64,000 nt of DNA from Sialis fuliginosa (taxonomy: Eukaryota; Arthropoda; Insecta; Megaloptera; Sialidae), in the NCBI GenBank assembly GCA_961205875.1, contig OY540812.1, positions 12,400,001 to 12,464,000 of the forward strand, in the 5' to 3' direction. Below the pieces are notes generated by a model, which saw only the letters and a program-made list of their open reading frames with translations, had not been told where the DNA came from and made no database searches. Positions 12,966 to 25,121 of the stretch are shown in pieces (within the stretch, counting starts at the first letter, position 1; every line of letters starts with the position of its first letter). The position numbers and the translations under genes were made by a program.

Positions 12966-14385
12966 CCTATACTTATATAATATAATAATAATATATTACA
13001 GAAGGCACAAAACTTCAACCCTAAATCAAGTACCTATGTCATAAATTTGATTCAATATAATCTGATCCTAGCAAAACCAAAGTTTTTACAATACTTCAAA
13101 AGGTTTAATTTAATTTACAAGAATCCCACTCACAAGCGACATCTATTGGAAATGCCCCAAACTATCTCCGACGACCGTCACGACATCTATCGATGATCGT
13201 GCGGTGTACAATTCACTCTTACCTGCGCGCGTGCGAGAGAGAAAGTTGTACAGATGACGACTACTCTTGAATTCCATGCAAGGTCGTTAAGAGGCTATTC
13301 ACATACAGGACAATGAAATGGATTTACAAACGTCTCAGATGTTACTTATCAAGTTACACTTGTGATTTAATTTACAGGTTCACTTTGTGTCAAGCATCTT
13401 TCAACTCGATAGTTCAATAAGTTCAAAAACGATACTTATTGCTTGTTGTATGATAATTTTAAAAATTATATGATTGCATACAAACAAAAAGAACATTTCA
13501 AATATATTTTTGAAAATCACAATTTATCTACAGCTAGCAATATAAATATCGGTATGGAGAACCATACATGACTTCCACGTTCTTTAATATCTTTTTAAAT
13601 AATTTTTAATAGATATATGAAAAATTATAATGGAATTTGTCAGAAAAAAAAATCACATTTGTATTATAAACACGTCTGTGGATTCGGAGTTTGAGCAATT
13701 TTGGGTGGAGTTAGAGTCGGAGTCAGTAGAGAGGTACCAACTTCGATTTCGACTCCGACTCCGGCTCCGACTCCTGACTCCGACTCCGTTAAGTAAATAA
13801 TGGTTTTACACACTTATTATTATTATTATTATTATTATTACTACTAGGAGCTTTTGCTCCATTTCTTTCAGAATATGGAAGTAAAAATAACTCAAAAAAA
13901 TTATATCGGTTTTAAATAAAATAAAACGTATTCGAACTCCCACAAATTGCAAAAAAATAAGTATCTATAAATAAAAATAAAAATCAAAAATAATGACCAA
14001 CTAATCATCAATATTTCTATTAATTATATATTCGGAAAGGAATTCTGTGAAGTAAGTATATAAATATGTAAATGATTATGAGTATAATTACGTTAATAGT
14101 TACTATGATAACGGCTATTATTATTAATAATGTTCATAATATGAAAATAATTAATATAATTCACATTAGATATATTACTTTCGCTCATACTTTCGTACCG
14201 TATACTTTAATGGCAATTAATTTAAAGCAAAACGTTTTATAACAAAAGTTATCACGACTCCAATCTTTAAAATTTTAAATTATTTTTTTAATCGTACATT
14301 GATGTAAACTGTAAACCAATAAGACAAAAAATATAACATAAAATGTTAAAACGAATTTAAATCTTTCAAATAATTACCATTATAC
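12966..14385. other. AT-rich intron with a TTA microsatellite
   Basis: No coding exon seen. A TTA/ATT microsatellite occupies about 13,814-13,842. A run of ACTCCGACTCC-like repeats with an inverted partner (ggagttagagtcggagtcag versus ctgactccgactcc) lies at 13,685-13,790. Confidence 0.45.
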
Positions 14386-14631
14386 CAGGACCGTAACTAA
14401 AGGCTTTAGGGCACCGGGGCAACAAATGATCGAGGGGCCCCTTATAAAAAATTTTGAAGGCTTTCAAATTTTAATTATTTATATTTTTATAAATATATAT
14501 GTTTTAATGTCGATTTCATTTAAAAAATGTAAACAAAATTTCAAATTTCAAAATTTTACTTTTTTTACTCTGATGTAAAAAATATCCTTCGGGGACCCCG
14601 GGGCACTGCCCCGGTGGTAATTACGGCCCTG
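14386..14631. mobile_element. hAT-like MITE, 246 bp
   Basis: Termini CAGGACCGTAACTA and TAATTACGGCCCTG are inverted repeats. The flanking 8-mers cattatac (14378-14385) and aattatac (14632-14639) match at seven of eight positions, the size expected of hAT insertions. An internal CCGGGGCA/TGCCCCGG pair adds further fold-back potential. No coding capacity. Confidence 0.7.
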
Positions 14632-14639
14632 AATTATAC

Positions 14640-15355
14640 GTAAGATAATAAAATTTTAGAATCTACAGAATGTACTTAGTCCATTTTTATCATTAATATT
14701 AAAAAAACCAACAAATATTTTTTATAAAGAAAAACTTTGCGATAAAACACAAAAGTTGTTACATTTATTTCAATAAACAAAAATGTTACAATAATCATTG
14801 TCTATAAACTTTAAGCAATTTAGTTAAAACACGAAACACGCCTGACAAGAAATAATAGCATCACAGTTTTTAAAGTTGAATATTAGTTAAGAACTAAATA
14901 TCACGACGTCATTATTTACAGTAAAAAATTAATTACACGTCATGCATAGAGAAATAAACACGAGCGTCGTTTAAAAAATAATGTTACTTTTTAAACTCAA
15001 CAAAATTAACTTCATCGTACTTCTAATAAAAAACAAATATTATACCTACATTTATTTTTTAACATTTAATTTCGTATCAATAGTTGGATCTAATATATAT
15101 TATTTTCTAAGCACCCGCGCCACAATTTATACCTGACTTGTTTGTCAGATATCTACTACGTTATTAATAAAAAAATAAGTACAAGTCTTGAGGCTTCCGC
15201 GGTGATCTTGATATGGATCTTGGCGTCGGTTTGGTCGTGTTATCGGCCAACGTTTCGTCAAACGTTGGTCAATAACACGGCGAAACCGACGCGGTTTACA
15301 CCCAGAAGCCAAGATCTAAAAAAATAAGTAATTTATTCTTGATCAAATATATTTA
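14640..15355. other. AT-rich intron containing a 70-bp hairpin
   Basis: No gene. At 15223-15292 two 33-nt arms (GCGTCGGTTTGGTCGTGTTA... and its complement, four mismatches) surround a CGTC loop. The GATCTTGG/CCAAGATC blocks just outside extend it. The hairpin is GC-rich in an AT-rich setting. Confidence 0.6.
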
Positions 15356-15901
15356 TTAGGGTGTTTTTTAATTTTTATTTTTTCGGTCCCGCAGACTTAT
15401 GTTTTAGCTTTGGATCAAAAGTTAACTGTCCCAAAATTTCAGACTCATAGATCAAACCTGTGGACGGCGCAAACCGAGTCTTTTTCTCATTTAATTAACA
15501 TGGGAAAAATTACTTTTTTACTTATGAGTGAATATCTCGTTGAAAAATTTATTTATTTTGATTTCTTACAGCAGCATATCATAGAGAATTAAATTTCTTA
15601 CAAAAAAGATCCCAAGTGTTCAATTCATAGATCGAATATTTTTAAAGATATGTATAAATTGAGCACTTAATTCTCTACAAAATATTCCCCTGAGAAATAT
15701 TTAAAAAAAAATTCAACGAGATATTCACGCGTAAGTAAAAAAGTAATTTTTCCCATGTTAATCAAATGGGAAAAAGACTCGGTTTGCGCCGTTCACAGGT
15801 TTGATCTATGAGTCTGAAATTTTGTGACAATTAACTTTTGATCCAAAGCTAAAACATAGGCCTGCGGGACCAAAAAAATAAAAATAAAAAAAACACCCTA
15901 A
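15356..15901. mobile_element. Foldback MITE, 546 bp
   Basis: The termini TTAGGGTGTTTTTTAATTTT and their complement open inverted arms of nearly 230 bp that share AAACCTGTGGACGGCGCAAA-type and ACATGGGAAAAATTACTTTT blocks. The spacer of about 100 bp carries TTCTTACA/TCTCTACA motifs. There is no coding potential; the plus-strand open frame inside is incidental. Confidence 0.7.
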
Positions 15902-16990
15902 TATTTATACATTATATTCAACTCAAATCAAAAGCTCATAATAAAATGAAAAACAATTTACCAGATTATTATGGACAATTAAATTTGTATTAAAACAAGC
16001 ACAATAAAATAAAGTAAAAACAAATTTTTCATCCTCTATGAAAATATGCTAATGTATTCTCGAATGAATTTTTATATACGGGCAAGCACACATTACTTTA
16101 ACTGACTGCTGTTTATTATCCCATGTTCACAAAACAGACCATAAAAATTAAGCGAGCGAAATGTCACTCTTCTCACCCTTTAGAAGTTAATGTCCTGCCA
16201 ATGTACACAGTGGCGGATAATTTTTTTCGAATTTATCTATAAACAAACCATGTAAATTTTAAATTATATAATATATTTTGGCAATTTTGATATTTCAAAT
16301 TTATTTTTTTTAAATTCACAACAGATACATATAATTCTGTTTTAAAAACAAAAGGGGATTTTATTTATCAAACATTTCTGTTGCTGTACAGATCTTTATT
16401 CTCTGAATTGGTTCAATATGATTAACAGTTTAGCTGAAATAAAACTGCTTCGATTTATTATTCTATACTTATTTATTCACTATAATAATAAACTTTTTTC
16501 GAGACCCTATAATTCCCTTGCTATTAGCGGATTTGTTATAACTACTTATAACTTTCCTTAATTTTCATAATTTATTTTTTTGTTACTATCTGTATTTATT
16601 TAGGCTACCTGTATACGTGTAAACTATTATATAATTACCAAAAGATTAAGATTTATAATATCTAAGAGTACTGTGACAAAAGAGAATATTAAATTGAACA
16701 CAAGAGGCCTATTATAAGAGCACGAGCTTATAGGCCAAACTCGATTATTAAATAGAAAAAAAAATTACAACGAATGAAATTCACCATCCGATTATAGATA
16801 CCTATTGTGGAGGCCTATAATGGGCATTATTGTAAAAAAATGGATAATTTTTTGGCCTTTTAAAACGAACTTTTACTTTTCACCGAGATATACAAGTTAG
16901 AAAATGATGTGATATTTGTTATGTTTGAGTATATGGTACTTTTTTTTTATAAAAATATCATATTTTCAAACTAGTATACATATGTAAATA

Positions 16991-17198
16991 CTAGCTCTTA
17001 CCCGCGACTTTGTCGGCGTAGAATTTGTATTTTTCTATCTAATCATTTTTTCGTGATACAAAATAACCTTTGTCCTTTCTTAGGATGCAAGCTGTCTACA
17101 TACCTGCCAAATTTCATCAAGATCGGTTCAGCAGCTAGCCGTGAAAAGGTAACAAACAGATAGACAGTTAATATCGCATTTATAATATTAGTATGGAT
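16991..17198 (+). repeat. Short interspersed repeat, near-complete copy
   Basis: Starts CTAGCTCTTACCCGCGACTT, contains CCAAATTTCATCAAGATCGG and GTGAAAAGGTAACAAACAGA, and ends TTTATAATATTAGTATGGA. A second long copy is at 50,288-50,467, with partial copies at 7,755, 11,153 and 33,778. Such tails are common on RTE-type LINEs and derived SINEs in arthropods; class is inferred. Confidence 0.65.
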
Positions 17199-17384
17199 AG
17201 TAATAAAGGGGAAAATTAGTAGTATTACCAAGAATGGTACTTTTTAGGTTAGGATTCACCAAGTCAAAATCTTCGGGATTATCTGTTCAGGTCTCGCCAA
17301 CAAAATAAAAGTATTGTTTATTTTTATCTATGGACGTTAACGTATTTTATATTAAAATGTAAAAAATAAAAGTAATGAAAGTGT

Positions 17385-17600
17385 AACCCGCACCGTCACT
17401 GGTGCATACACAACAACAGTTGTACGTAGTTTGTGACGCTACCAAAACGTGAGAGAGTGGCGGTGAACGATAACGCGGCGCGCGCTATGGCGACGACTAC
17501 GACGACAAACATAAATCACGAGACTTTTGTGTAGCGTGACGCCGGCAATATGTTTTGTTAATGATTTGTTGCGTTCTGCGTGATATTTACTCCACATTCT
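17385..17600. promoter_or_regulatory. CpG-rich islet in the intron
   Basis: About 215 bp dense in CpG (gcggcgcgcgctatggcgac, gtgacgccggcaatatg) within DNA that is otherwise over 70% A/T by eye. Neither strand gives a convincing exon. It may be an enhancer, a promoter of a non-coding transcript, or a transposon end. Function is unknown. Confidence 0.3.
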
Positions 17601-20418
17601 CATGGTATTCCCAGGTGTGTGAATGTTAACCCATCGAATATTAATAAAATAAAATACATATCATATTTTCACATTCATGTTTTTCAAATTATTCATTTTA
17701 TTCATCGTTTTAGTTAATTTAATGTAATGTATATTTTATTATCCGACACAATGCTGTGAAAATTGTTTATCTGCTTATAAATACATCTATAACATTTTTA
17801 ATACATTATGTTTTTACTTACTATTATATAAAATATTTATTGGCAAAAACTAGACAAATTATATTTTAATATGTGGAAAAAAATAACTGTATTATATGTA
17901 GGCATTTGAACCTTAAAAATTATGGGCACTTGTCTACTATATTCAGACTCCTTTAATACCGTTTAAAGTTAATTTTTGTAAGTTTTTTTTAAAGTGTTAT
18001 CTTCACTATCCAATAAATATAATAATTTCCTTATTAACAGATCGTTCGTAATGAATTTTATATGTACCCAATATAATATATATAATTCTAATAGACAGGT
18101 ACCTATAATTATGTAACATATTATGTATCTATGTAAGCTTCAAGGCTTCTGGATTTCGTAGGACAACGTTTCGTCGCACATTGTAGTGAATATCTTCAAA
18201 AGTCTTTTAAAAAAGTGTATCGATTGTATTCAGTGTTGAGTCCAGAGTTTACTCCTGGGTAGAATATCACAATTCAAATGGGGGACGCGGGTTTCTATGA
18301 AATAATTTATCTCGGAGAGATCAATCTTTTTAGTACAATTATATTAGGATTTATAAATTATTATATTTCAACCTGGGGATTCTTATATACCTAAATATCT
18401 CAAATCAACACACAAATAACTAAATATACTGTAAAAAAAGACATAATAAATCTTCTTTTTTTAATAATAAAACTTCAACATGCTACCATATCATCGATAA
18501 AATAAAATGTATAACAAGACTAGAACACATTTTCATAACAGTATTTATTTAGTATACCAGGTTGCTTGCTTTGTTCCGCCGACTATACTGCTCAAAATAT
18601 TGCTGTTTCTGCATACATATGTCATACATCGTGCTTTTATGAAGATGTTAACTGGTTTTACATGCGCTTACAACTGCGGATTATTCAATTGACACATCCA
18701 CACACAGGCGCGTGTTAGCTGTGTTGAAAAACAGATATACAGAGACTTATATATGCAGTCTCTTTCATCTTTTGGTTATTAATCCACAGGCGTACGTTCG
18801 TATATATTATTATTATTATTAAAATTCACAAAGTAACATTAAAAGGGTTCTTTAATATGTTTGAGTGAAATCCGTAACACATTTGTAACGATATTAAAGT
18901 AGAATTAGTAGATTTCCACAATTATAATTTTGTATATGTTTCCAATATTTGTTTAGATAAAGTTTTTACTTTTTTATATCCATGTATATATGAAATATAC
19001 ATACGTATAGTATAAGTAAGTATTGTTAAGCCGATTTTTTTCTAAATCCGGATTTTGATAGAATTATCCATTTTGACCTTCCATGAATCCATTCAGAATA
19101 GTTTCGTCATGATGTCTGTTCTTTTGTTTTCTTCGATTTTTGAATTTTTCGAATTTTTTACATTATTATAATTTAAGAGAAGAAATCTATAGTTTATATC
19201 CCATTCATTTTATTCTATCTTTCATTAGTTTGTCAGAAATATGTTTTAATAAAATAATAATCACGTACACTGTTCACTGTCAGGATTATGTATAAGAAAG
19301 TTCCGTGGCTTTTTTTTTATTTAACTGTTAATACTTAATTATAAAACACCTACTCTACCAGAAATTTAAAATTCAATTAAAGTTTAAGTAATCATTCTTT
19401 TGTTGTAACAATATTTGAAATATTTGGTTTATGCATTATAAAAATCGAAAAATAGGTCTTAGTTTTGATGACATAACATAACACACATTTAAAATATGCC
19501 TACGAACTCTTTACAACAAAGTACGATGAATAAGTAGTTTATACTCTTAAGTCATAAAGTCACATACATTAAGCTTTTGTTATAAAAGCGCTAACCGTAT
19601 CAAAAAATCGAATAAATAATTTGAAATTTCAACATTGCATAATAAAAAACAATATAACAAACAACAATAGCCAGTAAAGTAAATATAAATTACTTATAAA
19701 AATATAAATAATTTTTAATGATGTATAAAATCATTAGTTTTAGTTATAAAAAATAAATCGTAATTAAAAATAAATGTAACAATAACAACTGTTTCAAATT
19801 AATTTTCAAACTATTGATATAGGTAAAGTATGAAATAAATCATATAAATTAAAATGTATTATATGGTTAAAATAAATTAACTTACGCATAAAATATTACC
19901 TGGTAATATATAACTTGATAATTTATTAGTTGGCGTGTTAATGTTCGATTTTTTAAAGTAAAACTAGATTGTTTCAGTATTTATTTTATGTAGTAAGTAA
20001 TTAGTAACATCCAGTGAAAATTTGGCGTGACAAACATACTCATATAATGAAATTAATTACATTCAACCACTCGTTTTGTTTTTTGTTAACAATGTATGTA
20101 CGAATTATTTTGTAGTTTGTACCTATGTAAAATATGAGATATATTAATTTTCCATATCATAAAGTAACAACGCATAATGTACATTAATATTTTATGTAGA
20201 TAAGACATAAAATTAATTATACAGAAAACGCATACTATACTTTTATATATATGTACATATTAAGAATTTTGTATGCACTGAAATAAATATTTTTTTGTAT
20301 CATAATGGCATTTAAATTAATTTATTCATCTACAAGTAGTTTTATATATTATATGTAATATAAACAACTAAACCTCATATTCGAAATTTTCGACCCTTCC
20401 CTTTGTAAATATTCTTAA

Positions 20419-21006
20419 GGGGGCAGACCCAGTTAGAATTTTGAAAAAATCCATTTTTTGCATTTTCTCAAACTAGAATATTTCAAAAGTATTCTCTGAA
20501 AATTTCAGACAAATGTCCTGTCCATAGACGATTCAGTGTAAGTTCCAAAATAAATTTTTTATCTGCATGCAAATCGTACTCAAAACTTTTAACGCGTTTT
20601 TCTCGAAACCATGTTTTCGAAGTCGGTGATCACTGTAACTTGAGAACGGCTTTGCCGATCGGTTTGAAATTTTTCTCACTTTTTCTATACATAATTGTCC
20701 TCCGGATGGACGAAGAATTTTTTTTTGGACGATTATTATTTTTTTTATAACCGAAAATTTGTTTTTTTTTATTTCAGATGATCTAGTGACGAGCAGCAGT
20801 GCTCACGGCAAAACACTTTTTTTTGGACCCCTCCCAAAATTTGTTCCCACTTATTTTATAATATTTTGCCATAAAAAAATTACAATATTTTCTGTAAATA
20901 CATATCTTTCATGTGGAAAAACATTTGTTATTAATTATTTTAATGCGTGGCCAAAAAAAAATCCTAAAAAAGAGCTTTTTTGGAAGTCCCAACTGGGTGT
21001 GCCCCC
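20419..21006. mobile_element. TTAA-flanked MITE (piggyBac-like target), 588 bp
   Basis: The inverted termini GGGGGCAGACCCAGTT and AACTGGGTGTGCCCCC are flanked on both sides by TTAA (20415-20418 and 21007-21010), the target of piggyBac-type elements. No transposase frame; the plus-strand open frame inside is incidental. Confidence 0.7.
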
Positions 21007-21010
21007 TTAA

Positions 21011-23522
21011 GTATTAGATGATTGGTTGATGTGTGAAAATATTTTTATATAACAAAATACGTTTGAATGGTTAACATTTGAAACTATGCCAATAGCTACT
21101 TCGTTTGTCTTATTCCTTTCTTATTTTTACATTTACTTACATTCGTATAAAACACTTTATCTAATTAAAATACGTTAAGTTATTTATATTAGAGCTATGG
21201 GCGCCGTGGCCCGATACTCTCTGCTTCGATTATTTTATTATTCCTAAGCGGTAAAAAATATTTTAAAAAATTATAAGCAAAAATTACTCAAATAATTTAG
21301 AGATATTATTTAGCTCCCCCAATAAATCAATTGTTTAAACAATTAGACAAAGTTATTAACAAATTTCAATATTTGAAATAAAATCTATTTTAACAAGCTG
21401 GCAGTGACTTTTAGGACACCGATAAAGTGTTATTACATAATTTGAAAATCTATTAGAATTATTTAAAACATCAATTAAATGATAAATCTAAATGAGTGTA
21501 GTAATTTGTGTTATTACTTTTTTTTAATATCTCTCACCGTTTAGTAACAATCGCGAGTCTCGGGTCACAGCGCCCAGCTCTAATTCAAACCATAAGAAAA
21601 TATTTATTTCACGTTAAAATAAACAAACATACATAAACAACAATAAAAAGATAACCATATAAATATAATATATTCCAAGTAAATAATCTAAACAAACATA
21701 CACATATACAACAGATATTCCCGTACAAATATGAAAACACGACAGAACAGTATAAAATCCTTATCACAATTTTAATATTACAATAAATTTAAATAATCCT
21801 AAACACTTGAATACCGTCGCCACAACGCGACGCGGTGTAGATTTTCTCCGGTTTTCGATGAATCTATGCAAACACTTTAAAACGGCTACAAGAGCACGAG
21901 GACGTCTGATGATAAATCAAGTGTTGCATTTCAAGAATTCTCCAACAGCTCTAAGCCATGTTGAACTGCGTGCGGGACTCGGCCCTGTTTATTTATATTT
22001 ATAGTATACGTAATAGGCTCTTGGGGATTGCCCCCAACGCTGTTGTTCATTTTTATTTAACTTGATAATTTTGAAACGAGAATGTCACACACTATCATCA
22101 TTATTTTTAAATGTTTTTGCTTCCTCGCAATACGAGAAGCTTTGTGATCGTTTTAAAACGAGACAAAAAAATTGTTCTCCGATTTCAAAATTTTAAATTG
22201 ATCTTTCCATTTCACGTCAAGACAAACACTTTTCATTCCGTGTATGTCTGTCTATTTGTCCCCTGGATTGTTGTCACGACGCATAACTCATGAACCACTG
22301 AACCGATAATAATGAAACTTGGTTGGGTCTGGCTTGAGGACGGCCCCATTTCAAAATCATGTGTAAGAGGAAGGGTTGACATCCCTAAATATTAATTTTG
22401 TTACGTGAAAATTTTATAGAATCTTTTCTGTAGAGCATTGAATTTCCTATAATATCGGTATACAACGTTTGTTGTAAAATATTCCCTTACAAAGATTTAT
22501 CTCAATTTGCTTTAAAAAATCGTAATTTGTTTTTTGAAATTCATTTACTTTGACATATTAAATGTCATTTTGACGTTTGCATAAATTTAAGATTTAGATT
22601 GAAATTGTCAAAAAATTAAAAATATGTATGAAAAAATAATCAGGTGTGTCTTAAAAAAAATTTTGAACTAGTATTATTTAGTAAAATTGTGGAAAAATTA
22701 AATGGTTAACCAATACCAGGTAATTTATCTGAACACATAATCGGTTTTTATTTAAATTGTTCAATAATTAACCTACTTTGGTGAATTAAGCACGAGGAAG
22801 CACTGTGCATTTTACTTGGAAAATGTTTTTTTTTTAATAAGATTCCAAATACATCTATTACATATTACATGTCCGATCCATTTAATAACTCTACAAACTA
22901 TTACCTCAATGCAGAATTAAAACTCCAACAAATTGAAAATAAATAAAATCAACCGTACTTTATTCACTCTACATACATAGTTTACAACAAAAACAAAAGA
23001 AAATAATTCGAGCGTGCTTTGAGAATATACACTCGATACGATACAAAACGATGTTTATATTAGATTTTCAAACATCCCGCTAACAGTAAAACTATTAAAA
23101 AAGAAAAAGGGATTGAAAAAGACCATACATTATATATATTGCCGACTGCATATGCTTTCAACGTTGAATAATTCAGCCGGTACAATCGCATTCCGTTACT
23201 TTCAAAAGAATTTCAATCAGCTCCAGCTCTCCATCCACCGTGGAGCGCAGCTCCCGCTTTCGCTAATTTTGTCATAAATAAGTTCTAAATGTGGGTACAG
23301 TTTCGGTTAAAGTAATAGTGTACTACTCTGACGCTGTTGGGGAGAAATGCCAATGCGGTTAGAATGTTAATACAAAGAGAAAACATATTAGCATATAATT
23401 TCAGTATAAACACATTTAGTATAATCAATTCTTATTCAATATGATTGTCTGGATGTAGTTAGAAAAACATATAGTGTTTAAAGTATAAGTATAAAGGTAG
23501 ATTTAAATGTTTACATATAATA
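21011..23522. other. AT-rich intron, no gene
   Basis: At 22,105-22,345 lies a repeat block with GAGAAGCTTTGTGATCGTTT and CTGAACCGATAATAATGAAA; its first part recurs near 49,110-49,140. A slightly GC-richer stretch at 21,805-22,000 carries a 65-codon open frame of unknown meaning. No exon is supported. Confidence 0.4.
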
Positions 23523-23698
23523 CATAGGCTGAAAAGTCTTTGGCCTGACATACATATGGACATAAACAAAAAATTCTTATGCTTCCCATAGAGTACCAAC
23601 CTTAACTAGAATACTGTCAAAATGTTTAATGACATTCCATGTACTCTTGTTCAAGTTACAGCCTTCGAAGTGACGATACTTTTGTTATTTTTTTAATC

Positions 23699-25070
23699 AT
23701 GGAAGAAAGTGATTTTCGTGTTTTGATTAAACATTGTTTTTTGATGGGGACAAATACCGTTCAAACAAAGGAATGGCTTGATAAATGTTACGGTACATCT
23801 GCCCCAGCTAATTCAACCGTTAAAAATATTGGTTTACTGAGTTTCGTTGTGACCGTACGAGCATAAATGATGCACCACATTCAGGAAAGCCAAATGAGGC
23901 AGTTGCTCCAGAAAACATTAGAAAAATTCGTGAAATTGTGTTGAATGACCGCAACGTGAAAGTGAGTGAGTTAGCTAACACCATTGGCATCTCAAAGGAA
24001 CATGCTGGTCATATCCTTAATATATATAAAGCTCAACGTCTCTCTGTCTGTCCGTTAGTTACCTTATCACTCGAGAACCACTTATCCGATTTACGTGTTT
24101 TTTTTTAATTCATAGGTACGTTCTCTGGCCAGGTTATAGGCTATATTTTTTTACGTTAGGTAACATAACAACTAAGCAGTGACGATAATAGTAAATCAAG
24201 TCGGAAAAAATTTGCCGTCGGCGCGCTGTTTTGTAATACGCTGCCTAAACCGTTCAATATAGAACAAAATAATGTATTAAAGAATTGTGCAGAATCAAAA
24301 GTTTTACAATTAAGTCCGCGACACCATATGTCTAACATTTATATTTAAGCCACAATTACTGCTTTTATGTTACTAAGAAAACATAAAATATTTGGGTTCT
24401 GTTTACGTGGACTTATGACATGCAAAACATTAATCCTTATCGAAATAAATGATTTCATCGTCATAAGTACTTAATGTAGATATAATTTGCCATTTACAGC
24501 ATCCAATTTGGTCGTATAGTTTAGAAAATATCGAAATATATGTTATACGGGAAAATATTATTCGTGCGACGGTGACCCGCGTATGGCGATGGAACGTACC
24601 AACTAGAAGCGCAGGGCAGAGGGAAGGGAACAGGCCGGTATTCTTTTGATTGTCAATTGTTTATTTTGTTTTCAATAATTAACTTTTAAATTTAAATAGA
24701 ACAAAAATTATTTATACTTTTTGTTCTGATTCGTTTTTGTTAGGTAGGTAATTTAAGTGTTATTTGGTTTTTATTACATTAATAACTAATCGTGTTTGTA
24801 ATTAATTCAACTATATATTTTTTAAATCCTAAACAATAATTCAGTAGTCCACGCGAGCGAAGCCGCGTGGGCCCAGCTAGTCCTTCATAAATGTTTACAT
24901 ATGAAAAAGCTTTGCGCGCGATGGGTACCGCGTTTTTTTAACAATTGATCAAAAAGATTAACGTGTTCGACTTCGAAAGCAAAATTTGGCACTGTTTCAC
25001 CGCAATAAAAAGGATTTTTTCATGCGATTTGTGACAATGGAAGAAACATGGTTACATGGAGATTATGTCG
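23699..25070 (+). pseudogene. Mariner transposase remnant
   Basis: Mariner transposases cut and paste the element between TA dinucleotides. The frame starts at 23699 (MEESDFRVLIKHCFLMG) and shows the helix-turn-helix part to STVKNI. One frameshift is needed before EFRCDRTSINDAPHSGKPNE, which continues through VKVSELANTIGISKEHAGHI. The Helitron then interrupts at 24,014, and LHMKKLCARWVPRFLTIDQK resumes after 24,881. The usual VTMDETW motif reads VTMEETW, so the first catalytic aspartate is replaced by glutamate. The frame ends just after this motif, removing the other catalytic residues. The copy cannot encode an active enzyme. Confidence 0.85.
24014..24880 (+). mobile_element. Helitron-like element, copy 2 (inside mariner)
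   Basis: Starts TCCTTAATATATATAAAGCT and ends with the hairpin CCACGCG...CGCGTGG, then GCCCAG and CTAG. Flanks are A (24013) and T (24881), reconstituting an uninterrupted mariner coding stretch when removed. The element's first bases resemble the flanking TCCTTC, giving an apparent 5-bp duplication, but copy 3 shows TCCT belongs to the element. It is nearly identical to copy 1. Confidence 0.75.
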
Positions 25071-25121
25071 ATGAATAAAAGAGTTTTTCATTGTCAGGCC
25101 AAAAACTTTTCAGCCAATGTA

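Larger units (their letters stand above)
15902..20414. other. AT-rich intron, no gene
   Basis: Contains the interspersed repeat at 16,991 and the CpG-rich islet at 17,385-17,600, listed separately. A segment at 18,130-18,200 (ggcttctggatttcgtagga, caacgtttcgtcgcacattg) resembles part of the 15.2-kb hairpin. Otherwise I see AT-rich sequence and short AT microsatellites only. Confidence 0.4.
23523..25119 (+). mobile_element. Mariner element, internally deleted and interrupted by a Helitron
   Basis: Termini CATAGGCTGAAAAGTC...GGCCTGACA and the inverted right end (TGTCAGGCCAAAAACTTTTC...) are flanked by TA (23521-23522, 25120-25121). Without the nested Helitron it is about 730 bp, roughly half the usual 1.3 kb. 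Between the N-terminal part and the right end most of the catalytic domain is missing. Confidence 0.85.

Noticed and set aside
21807-22004. 65-codon frame in a slightly GC-richer patch
   Set aside because: No recognisable domain and no splice logic; possibly repeat-derived.
24014-24885. 5-bp target duplication TCCTT around the element in mariner
   Set aside because: Copy 3 begins TCCTC with a different flank, so TCCT is the element's own 5' end; A/T insertion without duplication fits better.
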